Origin: Verrucomicrobiota bacterium
GTDB lineage: Bacteria > Verrucomicrobiota > Verrucomicrobiia > Limisphaerales > UBA1096
Assembly: GCA_030747575.1 (NCBI GenBank)
Contig: JASLKI010000012.1
Location: 1-11,448, forward strand
Direction: 5' to 3'
DNA: 11,448 bases
The position numbers were made by a program, and so were the translations under genes. This document shows positions 1 to 8,067 of the stretch, piece by piece. Numbering within the stretch: position 1 is the first letter of the stretch; the number at the start of each line of letters is the position of its first letter. The notes under the pieces were generated by a model. That model worked only from the letters and a program-made list of their open reading frames with translations. It was not told the origin of the DNA and searched no databases.

Positions 1-74
1 CTGATGCCAACATAGGCCAACGCGGCAATGAGTGCCGTCAACAAAACCGCGGAGAGTGTCTGCCTGTTTTTCAT
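1..74 (-). CDS. N-terminal fragment of an exported or membrane-anchored protein (runs off left edge)
   Basis: Only the first 24 codons are present. The peptide starts MKNRQTLSAVLL and continues as an uninterrupted Ala/Leu/Ile-rich stretch after a short basic start. That pattern fits a Sec signal peptide or a single N-terminal membrane anchor. It has no prepilin F-T-x-x-E motif, so it does not look like another class III leader. It begins 6 nt after the stop codon of the 1409-aa cassette A protein on the same strand, so it is probably the next gene of the same operon. The AGAGGAA stretch spanning the end of the A gene could serve as its ribosome binding site. The function cannot be told from this much sequence. 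Confidence 0.6.
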   Translation of the reverse strand, partial: MKNRQTLSAVLLTALIAALAYVGI

Positions 75-80
75 CCTGCG

Positions 81-3000
81 CTATTCCTCTGCCAACACCT
101 CGTAATCCTCGATCACGGCGCGGAACACCTTGTTGGTGCCCTCCCATTGATCCTCGAGTTTGTAAGTGGTCTTGGTGAACACCTCGCCCACGACGGCGTA
201 GTTGGTGCACATTTGATAGTACCGTCCGGGACGGGTCACGATCGAGTTCTCCGCCGGCTTGAGCGCCTGGCCAAAGGCGTACACGGTGATCCTCGGCTCA
301 TCCTCCTTGAGGAGTGACAAGATCTGCTGCGGAATCCATTCCATCACGTTCTCGTGGATGGCGTACTTCTGCTGTTCGGTCGGAACACCCTTCAACGCCA
401 TCTCCATCGGGTTGATATTCAGGAAGGGCGAAAACTCGGTCAGCGTAGGCGTCGACAAAACATCGCCAAGCGTACGGAACCCGCCCTTGGCCAGGCGTGC
501 CTGATTCATCCCGTAAATGACATTGGATCGTCCATTGATCCACATGGTCTGCTGCCCGTGCGTGCCGTTGAGGATCCAATCCAGTTGAGGCGAGGTCGGC
601 TGTATGAGGTGCGCCTCCTCCGCAGTGCCCTCCTCCGCCACGTACGCGCCGAGGGTCGGGCTGTCCGGCAGGGAATTGGACAAAACGGTCAAGCCGCTGA
701 ACACCGCCGACCATGCGGCAGCGTTGGTCTGGTTGACGGAGAGCAGCCCACTTGCGGCGCTGGCGTTGGGCGCGGTGGTGAAGAGTTGCAGCAACCTCCA
801 GTCGTTCGTCGGGTGGGTGGTGCTTAACCCTAGCAGCGACGTCGCCAACAGCGGATGCGTGCCAGCACGGTATTCCTGGAGGTTGACGAGGCCATCGATG
901 TCGGCATCGAGGTAGGCGTCCTGTTTTTGCGGATTCAGTCCGTAAAGAGTCTCCCAATAATCAGGCATGCCATCCCGGTCGCGGTCGAAGCCCTTCATCA
1001 GGTTGTGCGTGCCGAAGCTGCCGGACCACGCCCACCAGTTTGTCAGCGAGGAAACGCCGGACTTGAGATACATCGTCTGCCACGACGTGCCCCGGTGCAC
1101 CCGCCCCAGCCAGCCGATGCCGGGGAATTTGTTGTCGGGGAACTGCCACGCGTCGCTGTTCACGATGAGCGGATCCTTGGCGTAAAAGTTGTAGGCATTG
1201 ACATCGGCCAACTGCCCGCCTCCGCCCCACGGCCGGTACCGCTCGTTGATCAGCCCAAGGTTGTTTATGGGCAGCGGCGTGTTGGGCGGCCGCAGATAGA
1301 CCACGTTGTTTGTGCTGAACCGGTCGGTGATGACCGGGTCGGTCAGGTCGTTGACCGTGTAGTGGACGAGCGGGTCGTTGGCCTGCCACGAGGCGCGCTT
1401 ATAAATCTTACGGGTCGGGGTGAACGGCGCCTGCTTGCGAATCATGTCGGACGGGCGGCGCGGACGGTTTCGGCCACGGAGAAAGTCGTCGAAATCCTGA
1501 ATGGCTTTGGCCTTGTTACGGCCGGCGTAGGGGTCGTTGTTGTAGCTGCGCCAGAACGCCGAGCTCACCGGTTTTTGGCCCCGGGCCACCTGAATCTGGT
1601 TCATGACGCCGAAGGTCGGGCTGCGGTTGCCCAGGCTGGCGTCCACCCGGTTGGTTTCCCAAAAAGCGCCCTCGGACAGGTTGCCACTGCCGAACAAGCT
1701 CGACGCGGCACCGGTCTGGCCGGTGGTCAACTGCGTGATGTCCATCGAGGTGACGAGATTGTCGAGGTTCACCGCATCCACCACGCGGTTCAAGTCGAGA
1801 TCGATGAGGAAATACTGGACACGGTTGGTGATGTGCAGCTTCCAGTCCGGCACGGCAAACCCGGACTCGAACACGTTGGTGAAGGCGCGGTTAGCGGGGA
1901 AGAAGCGCTTGAGTCCGGTGCTGTAGATTGAGTTGGTGATGGTGGTGGCCGCCGCGTTCAACGGCACCTTGAATTCGCGCCCGCGCCATTTGTTTTTCAG
2001 CGTGGTAAATTTGTTGTACGGGGTGGAAACCAGGTTCGTTAGCAACCTCGGCAACGCGACGCCGGATTTGTTAGTGACACTGTGATCCCACAGCCCAATC
2101 TGGTACTGGTGCCGAATGTCCATCGCAAGCCGGCGCGGGTAGTCGTTCGTATAGGCGTTCCAGCCCTCGATGCCGAACACGTTGGTGATACCGAGGGTAT
2201 ACATCTGGTTAGTGCGCCAATTGCCGCTAAACGCAGGGAGAATAAAATCATCATCACCCTTGTTGACCTCAAGCCGGCGCGACACCTGCACGATCGATTC
2301 CACCGAGTATTCGTTGAAGTTGGGCAGGCCCTTCTTCGCGCCGACGATCCACGGCACGCCGTGAATGTTGATGTGTAGATCGGTGTCGAACGCAAGCTGT
2401 GAGTTGAGCACCACATTGGCGAGATTCATGAAGCTCTGCCGGTGTATCCTCTGCCAGTCATTGGTCACCTCTGTATAGCGCGAGATGAACACACCGGTGT
2501 CGCCGCCCGGGTTGGCGTACTTACGGAACACCGGACGCATGACCGTCGGCGGATGGGGATAAACAAGGCGGTTGGTGGTCGCATCGTAAATATTCGCAGC
2601 AACCTGCAGCAACCGGTGCACCTCGGGTGTGTAGGCGTTGGCCGGAAAAAGCTGGATGCCGCTCGATACGCCGTTGGTCGGGTTGAACACGGCCTGGTTT
2701 TGCGGCACCGGGAACAGCGGATGCCGCAACCCGGCGATGCCGATGTCCGGATTCACCACCTTGCCGCCGATGAAATATCCGGTGGCGGTGTTCCCGGTGG
2801 CGGGATCGGTTGCGCTCTGCGAAACCACGCTGGCGCGAAGCATCGCGTGGGCGGCGCGGTTGATGAACTCGGCGGCCGTCCAGTTGGTCTGCGCGTTGTG
2901 TCCGGTGAACCAGTCGTTGGCGTAATTGATGTTCAGCTTGCCGCGCAACACCGGTTCGGAGTCCACCCCCATCTGGCTTAGCAGCCGGTAGTAGGTACGG

Positions 3001-4310
3001 CGGTCGTAGGAGTCGAGCCGCTTGCGTGTGTACATGGACTTGGGCCGGACATTCATCGCCTGGCGAAGGCGGGACACGAAGTTGTTCGCCCGCTCCGGCC
3101 GCTCGGCGTACGGCTGAAAAGTCAGCAACTGCTGCACGTCGGTGAAGCGGCGCGGGTTCTCAGCGCCTGGCCAGGGGGCGATGGAAGGATCAACGCGCCA
3201 CCCATCCTCGCTGTCCAAGGTCGGGGTGCTGTTCAGGACCAACGGTCCGTCCGAGTAGTCGTCCACCAGATTGTACCCAAGCCTTGGCGCCTCGCTTGGC
3301 GGCAAACCAAGCGCGGGGATCATTCCGGAGAGATTGCGCCGCGAGCCGTAGTAACGGTGCATCATGATGCCCCGAGCGTCCGAAAAAGCCCATCGGTCGG
3401 CTCTCGGCAAATCCAATCCCTTGGCATTGATTGGGCGCGAAATCCAGTCGTAGAAGTATTGCCACTGAATCGGGTTCAACTGCCGCAGGAACCCAGCCAT
3501 GTTCAGTTCCCACGATCCGACCCCCTGGTTGCGCATGTAGAGGTACTGGTTTCCCCGGCCCTTGGGGGTGTCGAGCCTTGGGTTCATCGGCTCGCGTGCC
3601 TGGTTGTGAATGTGATTGATGTCCAGCGAGCGTCCGGTCGGAAGGATCATGTAGGCGAAACGCCCGATGAAGCGGTTGGTGGGACCGTGCGCGAAGGCGG
3701 GGCTTTCCAACTGGCCGATCCACTCGGGGTCGCCGATGAAGTGGTCTGTGGCAAACAGGCCATCGGGAGCCACGACCGGGCGACCCGCCCAGTTGGTCAC
3801 CACCAGGAATCCGCTCGGCTCGTAGGCCCGGTTGCGGTTCAGGTCGAGATAGAACCGGAAGTCCTCAGCCACGTTGTAGTTCCTGGGCCGCCAGCCAAGC
3901 GCGTTGGTGTCCACATACACCGGCGGCCGCGCAAGCTCGTGCAGATTGGCCAAATTGATCAGCAAGTCGTCTGGGGTGAGCGAGCGTCCGTTCGGGTAGA
4001 CGTAGCTGACATTCGTCGGCGAGACTTGGCCGGGCACGAACCCGAACCGGTTGTGGTAATTTGTCGATACCGAGAAGTCGTAGGCCAGCGGATCCTGCGT
4101 AGCCACCATCCGGCCGACCACTTTCGCCAACGCGCTGGCGGCGGCGCTCTCGGCCATGAGCTTGGCGCTGATCTGGTCGGACACCACCGTCACCGAGGCG
4201 CGCTCCCGGCTGCTGATGCCGAGGAACACCACCGTCATGGCCGTCACCATCCCCAGCATGATCAGGGTGATGACCAGCGCCGCGCCTTGTTGTGTCCTGA
4301 AACGATTCAC
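81..4310 (-). CDS. Giant PilX/GspK-like prepilin, Verru_Chthon cassette protein A type
   Basis: This 1409-aa protein has an 8-9 residue basic leader ending in Gly9, then a hydrophobic helix from about residue 10 to 30 (GAALVITLIMLGMVTAMTVV) with no Glu at +5. That is the usual look of PilX/GspK-type minor pilins, which sit at the tip of the pseudopilus. The body is far longer than GspK (around 320 aa) and is rich in Thr-Asn pairs. Residues 1109-1119 (D-R-D-R-D-G-M-P-D-Y-W) and 1135-1147 (D-A-D-I-D-G-L-x-N-L-x-E-Y) form a thrombospondin type 3/EF-hand-like calcium loop pair, common in secreted Verrucomicrobiota proteins. The C-terminus carries a V-Y-A-F-G-Q-A-L-K-P-A segment. Size, N-terminus and position after D, B and C match the TIGRFAM family 'Verru_Chthon cassette protein A' as I remember it; no search was run. 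The start is a GTG overlapping the upstream TGA by 4 nt. The cellular role is unknown; a pseudopilus-tip or surface adhesin role is inference. Confidence 0.85.
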   Translation of the reverse strand: MNRFRTQQGAALVITLIMLGMVTAMTVVFLGISSRERASVTVVSDQISAKLMAESAAASALAKVVGRMVATQDPLAYDFSVSTNYHNRFGFVPGQVSPTNVSYVYPNGRSLTPDDLLINLANLHELARPPVYVDTNALGWRPRNYNVAEDFRFYLDLNRNRAYEPSGFLVVTNWAGRPVVAPDGLFATDHFIGDPEWIGQLESPAFAHGPTNRFIGRFAYMILPTGRSLDINHIHNQAREPMNPRLDTPKGRGNQYLYMRNQGVGSWELNMAGFLRQLNPIQWQYFYDWISRPINAKGLDLPRADRWAFSDARGIMMHRYYGSRRNLSGMIPALGLPPSEAPRLGYNLVDDYSDGPLVLNSTPTLDSEDGWRVDPSIAPWPGAENPRRFTDVQQLLTFQPYAERPERANNFVSRLRQAMNVRPKSMYTRKRLDSYDRRTYYRLLSQMGVDSEPVLRGKLNINYANDWFTGHNAQTNWTAAEFINRAAHAMLRASVVSQSATDPATGNTATGYFIGGKVVNPDIGIAGLRHPLFPVPQNQAVFNPTNGVSSGIQLFPANAYTPEVHRLLQVAANIYDATTNRLVYPHPPTVMRPVFRKYANPGGDTGVFISRYTEVTNDWQRIHRQSFMNLANVVLNSQLAFDTDLHINIHGVPWIVGAKKGLPNFNEYSVESIVQVSRRLEVNKGDDDFILPAFSGNWRTNQMYTLGITNVFGIEGWNAYTNDYPRRLAMDIRHQYQIGLWDHSVTNKSGVALPRLLTNLVSTPYNKFTTLKNKWRGREFKVPLNAAATTITNSIYSTGLKRFFPANRAFTNVFESGFAVPDWKLHITNRVQYFLIDLDLNRVVDAVNLDNLVTSMDITQLTTGQTGAASSLFGSGNLSEGAFWETNRVDASLGNRSPTFGVMNQIQVARGQKPVSSAFWRSYNNDPYAGRNKAKAIQDFDDFLRGRNRPRRPSDMIRKQAPFTPTRKIYKRASWQANDPLVHYTVNDLTDPVITDRFSTNNVVYLRPPNTPLPINNLGLINERYRPWGGGGQLADVNAYNFYAKDPLIVNSDAWQFPDNKFPGIGWLGRVHRGTSWQTMYLKSGVSSLTNWWAWSGSFGTHNLMKGFDRDRDGMPDYWETLYGLNPQKQDAYLDADIDGLVNLQEYRAGTHPLLATSLLGLSTTHPTNDWRLLQLFTTAPNASAASGLLSVNQTNAAAWSAVFSGLTVLSNSLPDSPTLGAYVAEEGTAEEAHLIQPTSPQLDWILNGTHGQQTMWINGRSNVIYGMNQARLAKGGFRTLGDVLSTPTLTEFSPFLNINPMEMALKGVPTEQQKYAIHENVMEWIPQQILSLLKEDEPRITVYAFGQALKPAENSIVTRPGRYYQMCTNYAVVGEVFTKTTYKLEDQWEGTNKVFRAVIEDYEVLAEE

Positions 4311-5317
4311 TTCGTGTCTCTGATGGGAACCCGCTGCCGGAACAGGGTCACCTTGCCAATCTGCCGACCAAGGAAGTTGGCCCGCAACTTCGGATCCGGT
4401 GGCAGTGACCGAACCTGCTTGAGCACCCGGGGTGCAATCACCGCCATTTCCACATCGAAATAACTCGGCAACGCCCCGTAAAACTGGGCTTGGCTCTGGG
4501 CGTAGCGATCCTGCATCAGCGTCCCGTCCACGGGCCGATTGGTGTTCATCTGGAACAGCGCTTGGCCAGCCGCGCCGCGCCGATCGAGGTTCAGGCCAAG
4601 CGGATCGTAAAATATTCTGTCGTGGCCAAGCGGACGCCCCAACTGGTCATACGGCGTGATACGCAGGTGGATCACCCCGTCGGTGATCGGCTCAAACGCT
4701 TCGGCGGAAGTGTTGGCGATCGGCTCGAAGTAAAAACGGTTGAAAATCTCGGTCTTGTTCTGCAGCGCTTGGCCAGGCGCGGTGACTCGCAGCGTACCGT
4801 TGGTGCGGTACCGGGCGAGCGTGCCGACGCCACTGTCCACATCGATCACCCGGTAACTGGTGACATGGAACCCGGAATCGCCGCGGCTGGTAAAGGTGAA
4901 GTCCTGCAGGATGTTCGTCCGAAAGCCCTGCTCAATGGCCCAGGCATCGTTCTCGGGCGGCATGGCGTCAGACTGGTAGGCCAGCCGCAACGCAACACTT
5001 TCACCCGGCGTGACGCGTGAAAAGAAACTCTTGCTGCCGGAGTAGGTCAGCTTCGTCTGCAAATCGGTGATAGCCGGGTAACCGCTGACCTCCATTTGTG
5101 ACAGCTCGCGGACAATCATCTCCATCGCGGCGCGCCCGCCCTCGTTCACGTCCACCTGGGAGGCATTCTTGCGCAGGGCCATTTGCGTCTGGTTGAACAA
5201 CGCATAAAGCACGTAGATGACGAGCGTCATCACCGACACGGCCACCAGCAGCTCCAGGATGGTGAAGGCCCGGCGGCGGCTGGCCCGCAAGCGGGCGTTG
5301 TCGTGTCTGCTGTTCAT
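4307..5317 (-). CDS. PilW/GspJ-like minor pseudopilin, Verru_Chthon cassette protein C type
   Basis: A 336-aa prepilin. The basic leader (residues 1-17, rich in Arg) ends in Ala17. It is followed by F18-T-I-L-E22 and a hydrophobic helix to about residue 42 (LLVAVSVMTLVIYVLYALF), then an amphipathic helix (QTQMALRKNASQVDVNEGGRA and onward) typical of the GspJ/PilW N-terminal stalk. Glu22 is the +5 residue that pairs with the N-terminal amine of the neighbouring subunit in pilin filaments. The remainder should be a periplasmic globular domain with no motif I can name. ATG overlaps the stop of the upstream B gene (ATGA), and a GAGG ribosome site lies 3 nt before it. Its own stop overlaps the GTG of A. 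The family call as cassette protein C rests on order and size. Five copies of the GCCARGCG word fall between 4559 and 4779 inside it. Confidence 0.85.
   Translation of the reverse strand: MNSRHDNARLRASRRRAFTILELLVAVSVMTLVIYVLYALFNQTQMALRKNASQVDVNEGGRAAMEMIVRELSQMEVSGYPAITDLQTKLTYSGSKSFFSRVTPGESVALRLAYQSDAMPPENDAWAIEQGFRTNILQDFTFTSRGDSGFHVTSYRVIDVDSGVGTLARYRTNGTLRVTAPGQALQNKTEIFNRFYFEPIANTSAEAFEPITDGVIHLRITPYDQLGRPLGHDRIFYDPLGLNLDRRGAAGQALFQMNTNRPVDGTLMQDRYAQSQAQFYGALPSYFDVEMAVIAPRVLKQVRSLPPDPKLRANFLGRQIGKVTLFRQRVPIRDTK
4559..4779. repeat. Cluster of GCCARGCG words inside cassette C gene
   Basis: Within 221 bp the word appears five times: CGCTTGGCC at 4559-4567, GGCCAAGCG at 4594-4602 and 4624-4632, CGCTTGGCC at 4766-4774, and the joined GCCAGGCG at 4772-4779, which makes a near-perfect palindrome. 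They encode different residues (G-Q-A, P-L-G-L, P-L-G-H), so protein conservation does not explain them. See the motif finding. Confidence 0.7.
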
Positions 5318-6210
5318 TGACCTCGGGCGACCTTGGGGACGCTGAACTTGTTCGGCTCAAAAAAGAAAAACGGCGAAGTGACATCCTCCTGAAACTGGCC
5401 CGTCGCAGTGTCCAGCGGGTTGAGCAGGTTCAGGTTGCGGTTGACCAGGCGGCCGGCAACGACAGTGCGAAAAACCTTTTTGTTCGGCCCCGGCCGTTCC
5501 TCGTCACCAAATTTGTATTCCGGCCACTGGAATGTCAGCTTGATCTCGTAAAAATTCAGCTTGCTGAACTGGTTCGCATCAAGTTCGAGCTTGTCGCCGA
5601 TGTTGTCCCACACCCGGCCGGTGAGATCCCCCCAGTCCCCCGACGTGCGGATCGGCCTCACCTCGGAAGTCAGTCGATAGGAAAAAGCCATCTCCTTGGC
5701 GGCTTCGCCCTTGTCCACCGCGCTACCGCTAATCGCGCGAACCTTGGCCCGGATCAGGTTGTACTCACCAGATTGAGTGTCCACCTGCGGCCAGTTCCTG
5801 ACCGTAACCGGCCCCACCAAGTCGGCATGCACCGGCATGCTTAACAACCCAATAACCGCCGCCCCCTGCAAGCCCCTTGGCAACTCAATATGAGTGTGAC
5901 CCGGCTCAACCGGCACCGGCTCCCATCGATAGACCTGTGAGTTGGAATTTCGTATCTCAATGAACGTGATGTGATCAGCCAGGTCATTTATGCCTGTGGC
6001 ACCGCTCCGGATCGCCTCCATCCAGTACATGCCGTCCTGGTTAATGATGGTTTCCTCGCGATTGTCCTTTTGCACGTTGATGCCGATCGGCAGCACGCCG
6101 ATGATGGCAACCAGCGCGAAGGCAATGATGCCCAGGCAGATCGCCAGCTCAACCATTGTGAACCCGCCCCGGCCCCGGAGATATGCCGCTTTGTTGTTCC
6201 GCAGTTTCAT
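5314..6210 (-). CDS. PilV/GspI-like minor pseudopilin, Verru_Chthon cassette protein B type
   Basis: A 298-aa prepilin. Leader residues 1-16 (MKLRNNKAAYLRGRGG) end in Gly16. F17-T-M-V-E21 follows, with a hydrophobic helix to about residue 40. The segment 'GVLPIGINVQKDNREETI' after the helix is what I associate with PilV-type subunits of this cassette. The C-terminal half contains a likely beta-rich domain (for example F-Y-E-I-K-L-T-F-Q-W-P, then V-F-R-T-V-V-A-G-R-L-V-N). The gene starts 2 nt after the stop of the D gene and its stop overlaps the ATG of C, so it sits inside a tightly packed operon. By analogy with GspI/PilV it would form part of a tip complex with D, C and A at the cytoplasmic membrane and periplasm. 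The exact substrate or function of the cassette is not known to me. Confidence 0.85.
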   Translation of the reverse strand: MKLRNNKAAYLRGRGGFTMVELAICLGIIAFALVAIIGVLPIGINVQKDNREETIINQDGMYWMEAIRSGATGINDLADHITFIEIRNSNSQVYRWEPVPVEPGHTHIELPRGLQGAAVIGLLSMPVHADLVGPVTVRNWPQVDTQSGEYNLIRAKVRAISGSAVDKGEAAKEMAFSYRLTSEVRPIRTSGDWGDLTGRVWDNIGDKLELDANQFSKLNFYEIKLTFQWPEYKFGDEERPGPNKKVFRTVVAGRLVNRNLNLLNPLDTATGQFQEDVTSPFFFFEPNKFSVPKVARGQ

Positions 6211-6212
6211 TT

Positions 6213-7202
6213 CTAATCGATCGTCGCCGCCGCCGCTGTCTCCACCCGGGCGCGACCGGTGATGTGGTTTACCACGATCTTGGAGTGGTACTGGTTTTTA
6301 CGTCTGAACAGATCCCAAGTCATCCCCTGTTTCTCCGCAGGTGTCATGTCATTCCAAACTTCAATAAGTCGCGCCTCGTCATCAAATCCGCCGGTGGCCA
6401 GCACATCCGGCCAGCCGGGCCGGTAGTTACCAAAACGATCCCGATCATGAAACACACTGCCTTCGACAAACGGGATGATTTCGTTCCGACCCGCCGGCAC
6501 GAGCTTGCCGAAACCGTTGCGCTTGACCAGTTGCCCGCGCGAATTGAAGGCCACATGCGGCAGCCGCGCCGGGCTGCTGTCCGCCAGCGGAAAAGGGATC
6601 AACGGCATCTGCGGCGCGTGGCCGAAAAAATGATCCTTCTGGAAGCCGTCGGTGTATTCGTCGCCTCGCCTGTACTCATTCTCCCCCTTGCGCCACGCCA
6701 TGAATTTGTAGGGCGCGATAAGCATACCGGCAGGCAGTCTTTTCCACTCGGTGAGGTAGTTGGGGTGGCTCTGCCCGGGCTGGTCGCCGACCGAGCGCAT
6801 CGACATGATGGCGTAGCCGCTGAACTGCTTCTCCAGCATGTTAGTCAGCGAGAGCAGGCGCGGATCCTTCTTTCGCGGCGGTAACATCTCGCTGTCCACG
6901 TTTTTGATGATGTCCCAGATGTTCGTGGGGGTAAAAACGACGTACACGGTCGAGCGGTTGCGAAGTGCGACCTGCCGGGCAAACCTCAAGTCCTCTACCA
7001 ACTGGCGCGTCGCGCCCTTGTTGGTGGCGCTACGCCCGAGCCCCTTCATCGCCGGCAACGTGATACTGGTGAGCACGGCGATAATCCCGATGACCACCAG
7101 CAACTCAAGCAACGTGAACGCACTCAGCCCGGCCCGCCGCGCTTGGCCAAGCGCCTGGCCGGTCGTGGCGGAACTCCACCGGTTGGTACGTGAATCATCC
7201 AT
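6213..7202 (-). CDS. GspH/FimT-like minor pseudopilin, Verru_Chthon cassette protein D type
   Basis: A 329-aa prepilin. The leader is long (28 residues) and ends in Ala28. F29-T-L-L-E33 follows, with the helix LLVVIGIIAVLTSITLPAMKG, then an R-Q-L-V-E-D-L-R-F-A-R-Q-V-A-L-R-N-R-S-T-V-Y-V-V-F pattern that is diagnostic of GspH/FimT ('L..dLr.AR..Ai.r...V'). I chose ATG 7202 because an AGGGG ribosome site lies 7 nt upstream. An in-frame TTG at 7235 would add 11 residues and overlap the upstream gene, but lacks a good site. The leader is partly encoded by two fused copies of the GCCAAGCG word (GQALGQA). The gene follows the second GspG-like gene by 23 nt and is 2 nt from B. The Trp/Tyr-rich globular domain is longer than a typical GspH of about 170 aa. 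Confidence 0.82.
   Translation of the reverse strand: MDDSRTNRWSSATTGQALGQARRAGLSAFTLLELLVVIGIIAVLTSITLPAMKGLGRSATNKGATRQLVEDLRFARQVALRNRSTVYVVFTPTNIWDIIKNVDSEMLPPRKKDPRLLSLTNMLEKQFSGYAIMSMRSVGDQPGQSHPNYLTEWKRLPAGMLIAPYKFMAWRKGENEYRRGDEYTDGFQKDHFFGHAPQMPLIPFPLADSSPARLPHVAFNSRGQLVKRNGFGKLVPAGRNEIIPFVEGSVFHDRDRFGNYRPGWPDVLATGGFDDEARLIEVWNDMTPAEKQGMTWDLFRRKNQYHSKIVVNHITGRARVETAAAATID
7140..7160. repeat. Perfect palindrome CGCTTGGCCAAGCG with an attached CGCCTGGCC
   Basis: Positions 7140-7153 are a perfect 14-bp palindrome made of two head-to-head GCCAAGCG words. A third, variant word (CGCCTGGCC, 7152-7160) overlaps its right end. It lies in the leader-peptide codons of the cassette D prepilin. 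It is the fullest form of the iterated word in the window. Confidence 0.8.
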
Positions 7203-7225
7203 CTCGCTGCCCCTACTAGACGGCG

Positions 7226-8035
7226 CTACTGCCAACTCAGGATATTGTCCTTATTGACCCCCTGGTCCGCCTTCTCACTCGCGCTGGCCGACCCGTCGGG
7301 GCCGAGGGACCAGACCAGCACGGGTGAGTTGGCTCGATAACCGCCTTTTACCCTACTCAAACCGTTTAACCCTTCATTACCGTTCGCCTTACCCAGCGCT
7401 GACACACCGCCCTGACCGTAAAATGCGTCGATCGTTTTGCCGTCATAGTTCGCGTCCACTGTAACGATGTAAGGGCTGCCCCATGGGTCGCGGAACACAC
7501 CGTCGGTGCCCACCCCCCCCTGTGTCGTCGAGGTCACGTCCTTGGCGTTAAGAAAACTAATTTTCTTCGGATTCATCTTGTGGTGCAGGTTCGAGGTCGG
7601 TCGGTCGTTACGGAATCTTTCCTGCGCCCGGAGGATCGCCAACAACTCCGCGTTGCTCACCTGCACCCGCCCCGGGGTAGCAATCTTCGGCAGCGCATTC
7701 CCCTTGGGATTTGTCAGGAGCCTGGCCGATCTGCCCGCCATGTGCATGGTGCCGAACGTGTAGTCCGGGGTTTTTAACTGCTTAGTGATCTGCGACGGGA
7801 TCGGGAAGCGGCTGTACTCCGCCTCGTAGGCCCGCACCGCACCGGAAATATTCTGCATCTCACTCTTGGCCTGCGCCTTCTTGGCCGAGCCCTTGGCCTT
7901 ACCCAGCGCCGGTAAAATCATACCTGCCAAGATGGCGATGATGCCGATCACCACCAGCAATTCCACGAGAGTGAAAGCGTGCCTGAGCAAGCGTCCGCCC
8001 GGTGCGATGTTGGAATTCGTTGTCTTCGTTTTCAT
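7226..8035 (-). CDS. GspG-like major pseudopilin with DPWGSPY motif
   Basis: A 269-aa prepilin. A 20-residue leader ends in Ala20, followed by F21-T-L-V-E25 and the helix LLVVIGIIAILAGMILPALG. The amphipathic stretch KAKGSAKKAQAKSEMQNISG and onward follows. Residues 183-189 read D-P-W-G-S-P-Y, the conserved turn of GspG-type major pseudopilins, followed by the acidic V-D-A-N-Y-D-G-K, which resembles the calcium-site region of GspG. The C-terminus (V-W-S-L-G-P-D-G-S, later N-K-D-N-I-L-S-W) also matches GspG-like proteins seen across this phylum. At 269 aa it is nearly twice the length of a classical GspG; the extra part lies between residues 80 and 180. It is 32 nt downstream of the other GspG-like gene. 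A run of eight G on the coding strand (7513-7520) lies in the T-Q-G-G-V-G codons. Confidence 0.88.
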   Translation of the reverse strand: MKTKTTNSNIAPGGRLLRHAFTLVELLVVIGIIAILAGMILPALGKAKGSAKKAQAKSEMQNISGAVRAYEAEYSRFPIPSQITKQLKTPDYTFGTMHMAGRSARLLTNPKGNALPKIATPGRVQVSNAELLAILRAQERFRNDRPTSNLHHKMNPKKISFLNAKDVTSTTQGGVGTDGVFRDPWGSPYIVTVDANYDGKTIDAFYGQGGVSALGKANGNEGLNGLSRVKGGYRANSPVLVWSLGPDGSASASEKADQGVNKDNILSWQ

Positions 8036-8067
8036 GTTTCGATTGTTGTTCAGATCAGGTCAGCAGG

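Noticed and set aside
855..1931. Plus-strand open frame of 358 codons opposite cassette A
   Set aside because: Shadow of the 1409-aa gene. Repetitive V-x-V, R and H composition, no motif, and no ribosome site or promoter.
3357..4463. Long plus-strand open frame (368 codons) opposite the cassette A and C genes
   Set aside because: It is antisense to well-supported prepilin genes, has no recognisable domain, and has the Val/Arg/Gly/His-rich make-up of a GC-rich shadow frame.
7203..7235. TTG start at 7235 for the cassette D prepilin
   Set aside because: ATG 7202 has AGGGG at a good distance. The TTG start would only lengthen an already long leader and overlap the upstream gene.
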